The notes beneath the pieces are model-generated. The model was not told where the DNA came from and did no database searches. It saw nothing but the letters and a program-made list of their open reading frames with translations. A stretch of DNA of 56,079 bases, taken from NCBI GenBank assembly GCA_037178625.1, contig JAWZXG010000057.1, forward strand, positions 1 through 56,079, read 5' to 3'. Within the stretch, counting starts at the first letter, position 1. Every line of letters begins with the position of its first letter. This document shows positions 1 to 8,136 of this stretch, piece after piece. Source of the stretch: Skeletonema tropicum (taxonomy: Eukaryota; Bacillariophyta; Thalassiosirophyceae; Thalassiosirales; Thalassiosiraceae). The position numbers were made by a program, and so were the translations under genes.

Positions 1-527
1 GCCGATGGTATGAAGCTGCCTCGCTTCCGACTGAACTCACGCACTGCAAGCAATACATAGCTTGAGATGCTTTTCATCCAGAATTGAGAGAAAGGCAGTG
101 AGAAAGGAGAAGGGCTCAGCATTTCATTAGATCCCATCTATAATGTCGCTAAATTTACGTATTCCGTAGTTGTCTCTCACATTGATAAAGGAGACTGGCG
201 ATTCATCATAAATTATGTGTCTCCCTTTCTCACAAAGTATCCGACCGTCTGCGTTCAGCCCCGTTCGCACCTCATTCAAATCGAATGGATGAACATAACT
301 CAGGAACAACCTTCGCTCTACTTAATAACGGTGACGACACAGCCCTGATGGAGCCGATAAAGGAGAGCTCGAACTACTGAAGAGGTGGCGATTTATAATT
401 CATCAGTAATTGTGAAACAGTGGCTCTCGCCTATCGACTGATTTAAGCGTTGATAGGTCAACAGTCTTGTAGTCTCTCGCTCACGGCATCATTGGCAGAG
501 GAAACCAACAAAATTGAATTGAAAAAT

Positions 528-1388
528 ATGAGTGGAACAACGTCAACCTCGCCAATCTCCATGAGAGCCGCTGCGAATAATACTCCAAAGAAGCAACGAG
601 GATTATTCAAGGGATGGAAAAGAATAATGCCAACAAATCAACGGCACAACATGTTGGCGGCGATCCGTCAAATCATCAAATGCATGCGAATCAAACAACC
701 ACCATGGAGAATCCTCATCATCAAACGCCCAATCGCAGTTCCAACAACAATCCATCAGCAGCAGCAGCAGCAGCAGCTCAATTCTCACCAGCCATTCATC
801 ACAGTCATCAACGAAGAATCACCAACGTCGGCTCATCATCATCCTCCCAACTCCAAAAAAACTATCCAGATGGTCGATGAATATTATCACTACTGCAACG
901 ATGAACTATCCCGTCAATTGCAATTGGCAGCTCAGAAAGATCGACAATTAAATGAGGAACGAAGACAAACCAAACGAATGTTTCGAGAGAGGCATGGTGG
1001 TCCGTATACTACTCCCAATACTACTAATGGTGGGCAACAACAACAACAACAAAATATGCAACCGTTGACAAATGTACAATTGCAACAAAAGTGGCATCAA
1101 CAATATACTACTACTAATGGACCAACAACAACAACGAATAATAATAAATCATCATCACAATCATCGACACAGGCAACCAAGGATACGGCTTCTTCTTCGA
1201 CTACTGCTTCCTCATCGATTTCTCGCTCATCTCCAATCTTTCCAATGACGAGACGCTTCACCCCTCATCCTCAATATTATGAACTCTTTATCTCAGTTGT
1301 CGACAGTCTCACAAATTCCACGAGGGCTTGCACGATAGGGTGCATCACTCACGCTGTTGATATCTTCCTTGCAATTTGGCCAAGCTAG
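528..1388 (+). CDS. Unrecognised low-complexity protein, variant copy U1 (286 aa)
   Basis: This copy stays open for 286 residues but does not match the others throughout. One A is missing from the A-run near 618, and an extra A near 870 restores frame. Residues ~31-114 are therefore read in the frame that is normally the overlapping secondary frame, giving a Gln run where other copies have Ala. U1 also has seven CAG units instead of five near 756 and an extra A near 84. It is one of two units sharing the CAGAATTG spelling in the spacer, so it may be a genuinely divergent copy. Confidence 0.4.
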   Translation: MSGTTSTSPISMRAAANNTPKKQRGLFKGWKRIMPTNQRHNMLAAIRQIIKCMRIKQPPWRILIIKRPIAVPTTIHQQQQQQQLNSHQPFITVINEESPTSAHHHPPNSKKTIQMVDEYYHYCNDELSRQLQLAAQKDRQLNEERRQTKRMFRERHGGPYTTPNTTNGGQQQQQQNMQPLTNVQLQQKWHQQYTTTNGPTTTTNNNKSSSQSSTQATKDTASSSTTASSSISRSSPIFPMTRRFTPHPQYYELFISVVDSLTNSTRACTIGCITHAVDIFLAIWPS

Positions 1389-2434
1389 TCACGATGATTA
1401 AGCCGTCTTACTAATGACATCTTTCGTTGTCTGCCTCTCTAGAGATATTCTGTCTTTCCACACGTTCGATGATTCTGAGAGGTCAGGCCAGCATAGCTCT
1501 CAGCCTTTAGTTTTGAAGGTGTTTCTTGGTAGCATTGTCAACTAAGAGAGAAAATTTCCAGTTGAGTCTTATGAATCCGCTTTAACACACCAGCACCAGG
1601 ATATCTTGAGGTGCTCTGAGTAGCATCCCTCCAGCCACGGGTACAGCGACTAACTGCAATGTATAGTTTCATCAACTCTCAAGGTTTAGTTCTGTCGACA
1701 TCGGGCTTGTGTGCTTACCAGTTGCGAGCCCAAGTAATATATGATGTAGCAAAGCTTGGGAGATGGCATTTCATATCAGCCGTATCGTACTAATTGAATG
1801 TCCATAAGGAACATTTTCTTCGCTGGCAATAACAGGTTGATTAATTTAATGCGCAAATTCTCATACATACTTCATTCATGCTATCAAGATTCAAGCCAGC
1901 CGTGCGGGGCCGATGGTATGAAGCTGCCTCGCTTCCGACTGAACTCACGCACTGCAAGCAATACATAGCTTGAGATGCTTTTCATCAGAATTGAGAGAAA
2001 GGCAGTGAGAAAGGAGAAGGGCTCAGCATTTCATTAGATCCCATCTATAATGTCGCTAAATTTACGTATTCCGTAGTTGTCTCTCACATTGATAAAGGAG
2101 ACTGGCGATTCATCATAAATTATGTGTCTCCCTTTCTCACAAAGTATCCGACCGTCTGCGTTCAGCCCCGTTCGCACCTCATTCAAATCGAATGGATGAA
2201 CATAACTCAGGAACAACCTTCGCTCTACTTAATAACGGTGACGACACAGCCCTGATGGAGCCGATAAAGGAGAGCTCGAACTACTGAAGAGGTGGCGATT
2301 TATAATTCATCAGTAATTGTGAAACAGTGGCTCTCGCCTATCGACTGATTTAAGCGTTGATAGGTCAACAGTCTTGTAGTCTCTCGCTCACGGCATCATT
2401 GGCAGAGGAAACCAACAAAATTGAATTGAAAAAT

Positions 2435-3288
2435 ATGAGTGGAACAACGTCAACCTCGCCAATCTCCATGAGAGCCGCTGCGAATAATACTCCAAAGAAG
2501 CAACGAGGATTATTCAAGGGATGGAAAAAGAATAATGCCAACAAATCAACGGCACAACATGTTGGCGGCGATCCGTCAATCATCAAATGCATGCGAATCA
2601 AACAACCACCATGGAGAATCCTCATCATCAAACGCCCAATCGCAGTTCCAACAACAATCCATCAGCAGCAGCAGCAGCTCAATTCTCACCAGCCATTCAT
2701 CACAGTCATCAACGAAGAATCACCAACGTCGGCTCATCATCATCCTCCCAACTCCAAAAAAACTATCCAGTGGTCGATGAATATTATCACTACTGCAACG
2801 ATGAACTATCCCGTCAATTGCAATTGGCAGCTCAGAAAGATCGACAATTAAATGAGGAACGAAGACAAACCAAACGAATGTTTCGAGAGAGGCATGGTGG
2901 TCCGTATACTACTCCCAATACTACTAATGGTGGGCAACAACAACAACAACAAAATATGCAACCGTTGACAAATGTACAATTGCAACAAAAGTGGCATCAA
3001 CAATATACTACTACTAATGGACCAACAACAACAACGAATAATAATAAATCATCATCACAATCATCGACACAGGCAACCAAGGATACGGCTTCTTCTTCGA
3101 CTACTGCTTCCTCATCGATTTCTCGCTCATCTCCAATCTTTCCAATGACGAGACGCTTCACCCCTCATCCTCAATATTATGAACTCTTTATCTCAGTTGT
3201 CGACAGTCTCACAAATTCCACGAGGGCTTGCACGATAGGGTGCATCACTCACGCTGTTGATATCTTCCTTGCAATTTGGCCAAGCTAG
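2435..3288 (+). pseudogene. Frameshifted copy U2 of the repeat gene
   Basis: One A is lost from the CAAATC word near 2579. Reading from the ATG enters the secondary frame and stops at 2851 after 138 residues. The normal frame resumes and runs to its usual stop at 3288. Upstream, near 1986, U2 reads CATCAGAATTG where the consensus is CATCCGAATTG; this is the only substitution-like change I found in the window. The break could be real or a consensus error. Confidence 0.5.
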
Positions 3289-3904
3289 TCACGATGATTA
3301 AGCCGTCTTACTAATGACATCTTTCGTTGTCTGCCTCTCTAGAGATATTCTGTCTTTCCACACGTTCGATGATTCTGAGAGGTCAGGCCAGCATAGCTCT
3401 CAGCCTTTAGTTTTGAAGGTGTTTCTTGGTAGCATTGTCAACTAAGAGAGAAAATTTCCAGTTGAGTCTTATGAATCCGCTTTAACACACCAGCACCAGG
3501 ATATCTTGAGGTGCTCTGAGTAGCATCCCTCCAGCCACGGGTACAGCGACTAACTGCAATGTATAGTTTCATCAACTCTCAAGGTTTAGTTCTGTCGACA
3601 TCGGGCTTGTGTGCTTACCAGTTGCGAGCCCAAGTAATATATGATGTAGCAAAGCTTGGGAGATGGCATTTCATATCAGCCGTATCGTACTAATTGAATG
3701 TCCATAAGGAACATTTTCTTCGCTGGCAATAACAGGTTGATTAATTTAATGCGCAAATTCTCATACATACTTCATTCATGCTATCAAGATTCAAGCCAGC
3801 CGTGCGGGGCCGATGGTATGAAGCTGCCTCGCTTCCGACTGAACTCACGCACTGCAAGCAATACATAGCTTGAGATGCTTTTCATCCGAATTGAGAGAAA
3901 GGCA

Positions 3905-4040
3905 GTGAGAAAGGAGAAGGGCTCAGCATTTCATTAGATCCCATCTATAATGTCGCTAAATTTACGTATTCCGTAGTTGTCTCTCACATTGATAAAGGAG
4001 ACTGGCGATTCATCATAAATTATGTGTCTCCCTTTCTCAC
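3905..4040. repeat. Bulged 13-bp inverted repeat with 109-nt spacing
   Basis: GTGAGAAAGGAGA at 3905-3917 pairs with TCTCCCTTTCTCAC at 4027-4040, with a single bulged C. The uninterrupted core is 10 bp. The arms enclose the start of the region open on both strands. Present in every unit unless an indel hits it. Confidence 0.5.
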
Positions 4041-4116
4041 AAAGTATCCGACCGTCTGCGTTCAGCCCCGTTCGCACCTCATTCAAATCGAATGGATGAA
4101 CATAACTCAGGAACAA
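3934..4116 (-). other. 60-codon antisense open stretch (non-ATG)
   Basis: Antisense to the previous entry. It opens at a TTG, lacks an ATG, and ends at the TAA at 3934-3936. Composition is also protein-like (for example HPFDLNEVRTGLNADGRI). It recurs in the same place in every unit except U14, U15, U26 and U28, where indels break it. At this length openness on both strands can arise by chance, and at most one strand is likely to be coding. Confidence 0.15.
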
Positions 4117-4212
4117 CCTTCGCTCTACTTAATAACGGTGACGACACAGCCCTGATGGAGCCGATAAAGGAGAGCTCGAACTACTGAAGAGGTGGCGATT
4201 TATAATTCATCA
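3991..4212 (+). repeat. Degenerate internal direct duplication
   Basis: Three words recur in the same order: GATAAAGGAGA at 3991-4001 and 4163-4173, TGGCGATT at 4003-4010 and 4193-4200, and CATCA at 4011-4015 and 4208-4212. The second block has extra bases between the words. In a sense reading both blocks spell DKG, then WRFII. This suggests an old tandem duplication inside the unit, perhaps of formerly coding DNA. Confidence 0.35.
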
Positions 4213-4236
4213 GTAATTGTGAAACAGTGGCTCTCG

Positions 4237-4264
4237 CCTATCGACTGATTTAAGCGTTGATAGG
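4237..4264. repeat. Hairpin CCTATCGA / TTGATAGG upstream of the ATG
   Basis: Eight paired positions (one G-T wobble) enclose a 12-nt loop; a further G-T wobble could close the base. It ends 70 bp before the ATG at 4335, within the presumed 5' leader, and overlaps the in-frame TAA that closes the frame upstream. Function unknown. Confidence 0.4.
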
Positions 4265-4334
4265 TCAACAGTCTTGTAGTCTCTCGCTCACGGCATCATT
4301 GGCAGAGGAAACCAACAAAATTGAATTGAAAAAT

Positions 4335-5189
4335 ATGAGTGGAACAACGTCAACCTCGCCAATCTCCATGAGAGCCGCTGCGAATAATACTCCAAAGAAG
4401 CAACGAGGATTATTCAAGGGATGGAAAAAGAATAATGCCAACAAATCAACGGCACAACATGTTGGCGGCGATCCGTCAAATCATCAAATGCATGCGAATC
4501 AAACAACCACCATGGAGAATCCTCATCATCAAACGCCCAATCGCAGTTCCAACAACAATCCATCAGCAGCAGCAGCAGCTCAATTCTCACCAGCCATTCA
4601 TCACAGTCATCAACGAAGAATCACCAACGTCGGCTCATCATCATCCTCCCAACTCCAAAAAAACTATCCAGTGGTCGATGAATATTATCACTACTGCAAC
4701 GATGAACTATCCCGTCAATTGCAATTGGCAGCTCAGAAAGATCGACAATTAAATGAGGAACGAAGACAAACCAAACGAATGTTTCGAGAGAGGCATGGTG
4801 GTCCGTATACTACTCCCAATACTACTAATGGTGGGCAACAACAACAACAACAAAATATGCAACCGTTGACAAATGTACAATTGCAACAAAAGTGGCATCA
4901 ACAATATACTACTACTAATGGACCAACAACAACAACGAATAATAATAAATCATCATCACAATCATCGACACAGGCAACCAAGGATACGGCTTCTTCTTCG
5001 ACTACTGCTTCCTCATCGATTTCTCGCTCATCTCCAATCTTTCCAATGACGAGACGCTTCACCCCTCATCCTCAATATTATGAACTCTTTATCTCAGTTG
5101 TCGACAGTCTCACAAATTCCACGAGGGCTTGCACGATAGGGTGCATCACTCACGCTGTTGATATCTTCCTTGCAATTTGGCCAAGCTAG
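4335..5189 (+). CDS. Unrecognised 284-aa Gln/Asn/Ser/Thr-rich protein, reference intact copy (U3)
   Basis: I do not recognise this protein. The frame is open from 4257 (a TTG, just after an in-frame TAA), but I chose the first ATG at 4335, which has A at -3. The N-terminus has a basic patch (KKQR 21-24, KGWKK 28-32) that could be a nuclear signal. Next come an Asn/His/Gln-rich stretch, Ala5 (78-82) and Ser5 (101-105). A charged, Leu-containing segment at about 114-152 probably forms a helix or short coiled coil. Gln6 (168-173), Thr/Asn (192-205) and Ser/Thr (207-229) tracts follow. The last ~43 residues are less biased, with YYELFISVV at 248-256, Cys266 and Cys270, and a hydrophobic stretch around 267-282. 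No signal peptide or catalytic motif is visible. Runs use mixed codons (GCA/GCT, TCA/TCC, CAT/CAC), which argues for translation. It may be a complete gene, or one exon of a spliced gene. Confidence 0.62.
   Translation: MSGTTSTSPISMRAAANNTPKKQRGLFKGWKKNNANKSTAQHVGGDPSNHQMHANQTTTMENPHHQTPNRSSNNNPSAAAAAQFSPAIHHSHQRRITNVGSSSSSQLQKNYPVVDEYYHYCNDELSRQLQLAAQKDRQLNEERRQTKRMFRERHGGPYTTPNTTNGGQQQQQQNMQPLTNVQLQQKWHQQYTTTNGPTTTTNNNKSSSQSSTQATKDTASSSTTASSSISRSSPIFPMTRRFTPHPQYYELFISVVDSLTNSTRACTIGCITHAVDIFLAIWPS
4435..4752 (+). other. 105-codon secondary frame overlapping the main gene
   Basis: An ATG-started frame offset from the main one lies wholly inside it and ends at a TAA. It translates to a Gln/Pro/His-containing polypeptide with Gln5 over the CAG run. 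It is probably a shadow of the main frame, whose A/C-rich codons leave alternative frames open. It matters because the indel-bearing copies U1, U14, U22 and U25 read into it. Confidence 0.15.
4564..4578 (+). repeat. (CAG)5 microsatellite in the coding frame
   Basis: Read as Ala (GCA) in the main frame and as Gln (CAG) in the secondary frame. Five units in all copies except U1, which has seven. Confidence 0.8.
4836..4853 (+). repeat. (CAA)6 microsatellite, Gln6 in the coding frame
   Basis: Encodes residues 168-173 as uniform CAA codons. It is disturbed in U6 and U14 and constant elsewhere. Confidence 0.8.
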
Positions 5190-5209
5190 TCACGATGATT
5201 AAGCCGTCT

Positions 5210-5243
5210 TACTAATGACATCTTTCGTTGTCTGCCTCTCTAG
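5210..5243 (+). promoter_or_regulatory. Strong 3' splice-site-like signal just after the stop codon
   Basis: TACTAAT at 5210-5216 matches the branch-point consensus, with its branch A 28 nt before an AG. A pyrimidine-rich tract follows and ends CTCTCTAG at 5236-5243. Spacing and composition fit a metazoan acceptor. The stretch after it is open for 33 codons in one frame (5245-5343). I found no strong matching donor in the coding frame upstream, so the intron it would close is not identified. It recurs in every unit. Confidence 0.35.
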
Positions 5244-5529
5244 AGATATTCTGTCTTTCCACACGTTCGATGATTCTGAGAGGTCAGGCCAGCATAGCTC
5301 TCAGCCTTTAGTTTTGAAGGTGTTTCTTGGTAGCATTGTCAACTAAGAGAGAAAATTTCCAGTTGAGTCTTATGAATCCGCTTTAACACACCAGCACCAG
5401 GATATCTTGAGGTGCTCTGAGTAGCATCCCTCCAGCCACGGGTACAGCGACTAACTGCAATGTATAGTTTCATCAACTCTCAAGGTTTAGTTCTGTCGAC
5501 ATCGGGCTTGTGTGCTTACCAGTTGCGAG

Positions 5530-5561
5530 CCCAAGTAATATATGATGTAGCAAAGCTTGGG
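5530..5561. repeat. CCCAAG/CTTGGG stem with 20-nt AT-rich loop
   Basis: A perfect 6-bp stem encloses a loop beginning TAATATATG. It is disrupted in U12 by the GA insertion near 22696. The stem is short and may have no function. Confidence 0.3.
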
Positions 5562-6235
5562 AGATGGCATTTCATATCAGCCGTATCGTACTAATTGAAT
5601 GTCCATAAGGAACATTTTCTTCGCTGGCAATAACAGGTTGATTAATTTAATGCGCAAATTCTCATACATACTTCATTCATGCTATCAAGATTCAAGCCAG
5701 CCGTGCGGGGCCGATGGTATGAAGCTGCCTCGCTTCCGACTGAACTCACGCACTGCAAGCAATACATAGCTTGAGATGCTTTTCATCCGAATTGAGAGAA
5801 AGGCAGTGAGAAAGGAGAAGGGCTCAGCATTTCATTAGATCCCATCTATAATGTCGCTAAATTTACGTATTCCGTAGTTGTCTCTCACATTGATAAAGGA
5901 GACTGGCGATTCATCATAAATTATGTGTCTCCCTTTCTCACAAAGTATCCGACCGTCTGCGTTCAGCCCCGTTCGCACCTCATTCAAATCGAATGGATGA
6001 ACATAACTCAGGAACAACCTTCGCTCTACTTAATAACGGTGACGACACAGCCCTGATGGAGCCGATAAAGGAGAGCTCGAACTACTGAAGAGGTGGCGAT
6101 TTATAATTCATCAGTAATTGTGAAACAGTGGCTCTCGCCTATCGACTGATTTAAGCGTTGATAGGTCAACAGTCTTGTAGTCTCTCGCTCACGGCATCAT
6201 TGGCAGAGGAAACCAACAAAATTGAATTGAAAAAT

Positions 6236-7090
6236 ATGAGTGGAACAACGTCAACCTCGCCAATCTCCATGAGAGCCGCTGCGAATAATACTCCAAAGAA
6301 GCAACGAGGATTATTCAAGGGATGGAAAAAGAATAATGCCAACAAATCAACGGCACAACATGTTGGCGGCGATCCGTCAAATCATCAAATGCATGCGAAT
6401 CAAACAACCACCATGGAGAATCCTCATCATCAAACGCCCAATCGCAGTTCCAACAACAATCCATCAGCAGCAGCAGCAGCTCAATTCTCACCAGCCATTC
6501 ATCACAGTCATCAACGAAGAATCACCAACGTCGGCTCATCATCATCCTCCCAACTCCAAAAAAACTATCCAGTGGTCGATGAATATTATCACTACTGCAA
6601 CGATGAACTATCCCGTCAATTGCAATTGGCAGCTCAGAAAGATCGACAATTAAATGAGGAACGAAGACAAACCAAACGAATGTTTCGAGAGAGGCATGGT
6701 GGTCCGTATACTACTCCCAATACTACTAATGGTGGGCAACAACAACAACAACAAAATATGCAACCGTTGACAAATGTACAATTGCAACAAAAGTGGCATC
6801 AACAATATACTACTACTAATGGACCAACAACAACAACGAATAATAATAAATCATCATCACAATCATCGACACAGGCAACCAAGGATACGGCTTCTTCTTC
6901 GACTACTGCTTCCTCATCGATTTCTCGCTCATCTCCAATCTTTCCAATGACGAGACGCTTCACCCCTCATCCTCAATATTATGAACTCTTTATCTCAGTT
7001 GTCGACAGTCTCACAAATTCCACGAGGGCTTGCACGATAGGGTGCATCACTCACGCTGTTGATATCTTCCTTGCAATTTGGCCAAGCTAG
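6236..7090 (+). CDS. Intact copy U4 of the 284-aa repeat protein
   Basis: Identical in frame and translated sequence to the copy at 4335-5189. The unit (5710-7610) is exactly 1,901 bp with no deviation found. Confidence 0.6.
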   Translation: MSGTTSTSPISMRAAANNTPKKQRGLFKGWKKNNANKSTAQHVGGDPSNHQMHANQTTTMENPHHQTPNRSSNNNPSAAAAAQFSPAIHHSHQRRITNVGSSSSSQLQKNYPVVDEYYHYCNDELSRQLQLAAQKDRQLNEERRQTKRMFRERHGGPYTTPNTTNGGQQQQQQNMQPLTNVQLQQKWHQQYTTTNGPTTTTNNNKSSSQSSTQATKDTASSSTTASSSISRSSPIFPMTRRFTPHPQYYELFISVVDSLTNSTRACTIGCITHAVDIFLAIWPS

Positions 7091-8136
7091 TCACGATGAT
7101 TAAGCCGTCTTACTAATGACATCTTTCGTTGTCTGCCTCTCTAGAGATATTCTGTCTTTCCACACGTTCGATGATTCTGAGAGGTCAGGCCAGCATAGCT
7201 CTCAGCCTTTAGTTTTGAAGGTGTTTCTTGGTAGCATTGTCAACTAAGAGAGAAAATTTCCAGTTGAGTCTTATGAATCCGCTTTAACACACCAGCACCA
7301 GGATATCTTGAGGTGCTCTGAGTAGCATCCCTCCAGCCACGGGTACAGCGACTAACTGCAATGTATAGTTTCATCAACTCTCAAGGTTTAGTTCTGTCGA
7401 CATCGGGCTTGTGTGCTTACCAGTTGCGAGCCCAAGTAATATATGATGTAGCAAAGCTTGGGAGATGGCATTTCATATCAGCCGTATCGTACTAATTGAA
7501 TGTCCATAAGGAACATTTTCTTCGCTGGCAATAACAGGTTGATTAATTTAATGCGCAAATTCTCATACATACTTCATTCATGCTATCAAGATTCAAGCCA
7601 GCCGTGCGGGGCCGATGGTATGAAGCTGCCTCGCTTCCGACTGAACTCACGCACTGCAAGCAATACATAGCTTGAGATGCTTTTCATCCGAATTGAGAGA
7701 AAGGCAGTGAGAAAGGAGAAGGGCTCAGCATTTCATTAGATCCCATCTATAATGTCGCTAAATTTACGTATTCCGTAGTTGTCTCTCACATTGATAAAGG
7801 AGACTGGCGATTCATCATAAATTATGTGTCTCCCTTTCTCACAAAGTATCCGACCGTCTGCGTTCAGCCCCGTTCGCACCTCATTCAAATCGAATGGATG
7901 AACATAACTCAGGAACAACCTTCGCTCTACTTAATAACGGTGACGACACAGCCCTGATGGAGCCGATAAAGGAGAGCTCGAACTACTGAAGAGGTGGCGA
8001 TTTATAATTCATCAGTAATTGTGAAACAGTGGCTCTCGCCTATCGACTGATTTAAGCGTTGATAGGTCAACAGTCTTGTAGTCTCTCGCTCACGGCATCA
8101 TTGGCAGAGGAAACCAACAAAATTGAATTGAAAAAT

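Larger units (their letters stand above)
3895..4155 (+). other. 86-codon sense open stretch without an early ATG
   Basis: Open from just after the TGA at 3892-3894 to the TGA at 4153-4155. The translation has balanced composition (for example KFTYSVVVSHIDKGDWRFI), unlike the low-complexity gene downstream. The first ATG comes only near its end, so as a stand-alone gene it is unlikely; an exon or gene relic is possible. I recognise no domain. In U25 an inserted T joins it to an upstream ATG at 45784, giving 114 residues, but that looks like an error. Confidence 0.2.
3809..5709 (+). repeat. Reference repeat unit (U3), 1,901 bp
   Basis: U3 is taken as the consensus because U4, U9-U11 and U17-U20 agree with it. 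Layout by offset from the unit start: 0-96 unassigned; 97-232 a bulged inverted repeat enclosing a stretch open on both strands; 182-404 an internal degenerate duplication; 428-456 a hairpin; 526-1380 the 284-codon open frame; 1401-1434 a 3' splice-site-like signal; 1721-1752 a 6-bp stem with a 20-nt loop. The unit has a single AAGCTT and a single CCATGG, so either cut would reduce the array to 1.9-kb pieces. Confidence 0.95.
5190..6235. other. Inter-ORF spacer (reference, U3 to U4), 1,046 bp
   Basis: The same spacer recurs between every pair of open frames. I see no rRNA, tRNA, spliced-leader, snRNA or transposon-protein signature in it on either strand. It is less repetitive and visibly less A/C-biased than the coding part. 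In order it holds the 3' splice-site-like signal, a 33-codon open stretch after it, the CCCAAG/CTTGGG stem-loop, an ATG-started 20-codon frame near 5779-5841 ending at TAG, the bulged inverted repeat, the region open on both strands, the internal duplication, and the hairpin just before the coding frame. There is no AATAAA signal after the stop codon. Confidence 0.7.

Noticed and set aside
4150..4180. Hammerhead ribozyme, as in some tandem satellites
   Set aside because: CTGATGG with a nearby ATAAA resembles the core loosely, but the conserved A of CTGANGA is wrong and the expected stems do not form.
4199..4207. TATA-box-like TTTATAATT upstream of the gene
   Set aside because: It is about 130 bp from the ATG and AT-rich words are frequent; nothing else supports a promoter there.
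4257..4334. Start of the gene at TTG, adding 26 residues
   Set aside because: A TTG start is unlikely in a eukaryote, and the first ATG at 4335 has an acceptable context. The extra stretch could still be coding if an acceptor lies at the AG near 4254.
5415..5550. Minus-strand splice donor (CTG|GTAAGC) ending a short ATG frame
   Set aside because: The donor word is good, but joining the short frame to the acceptor-like AGs further along that strand gives an immediate stop in both cases tried.
5530..5561. Circular single-stranded DNA virus origin (nonanucleotide stem-loop)
   Set aside because: The loop TAATATATG does not match the conserved nonanucleotide, the stem is only 6 bp, and no frame resembles a replication protein.
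5190..6235. 5S rRNA, spliced-leader, tRNA or snRNA gene in the spacer
   Set aside because: These are common in tandem arrays, so I looked on both strands. The 5S and U6 signature words and a tRNA T-arm that pairs are absent, and GGTTTAG near 5485 is not followed by spliced-leader sequence.
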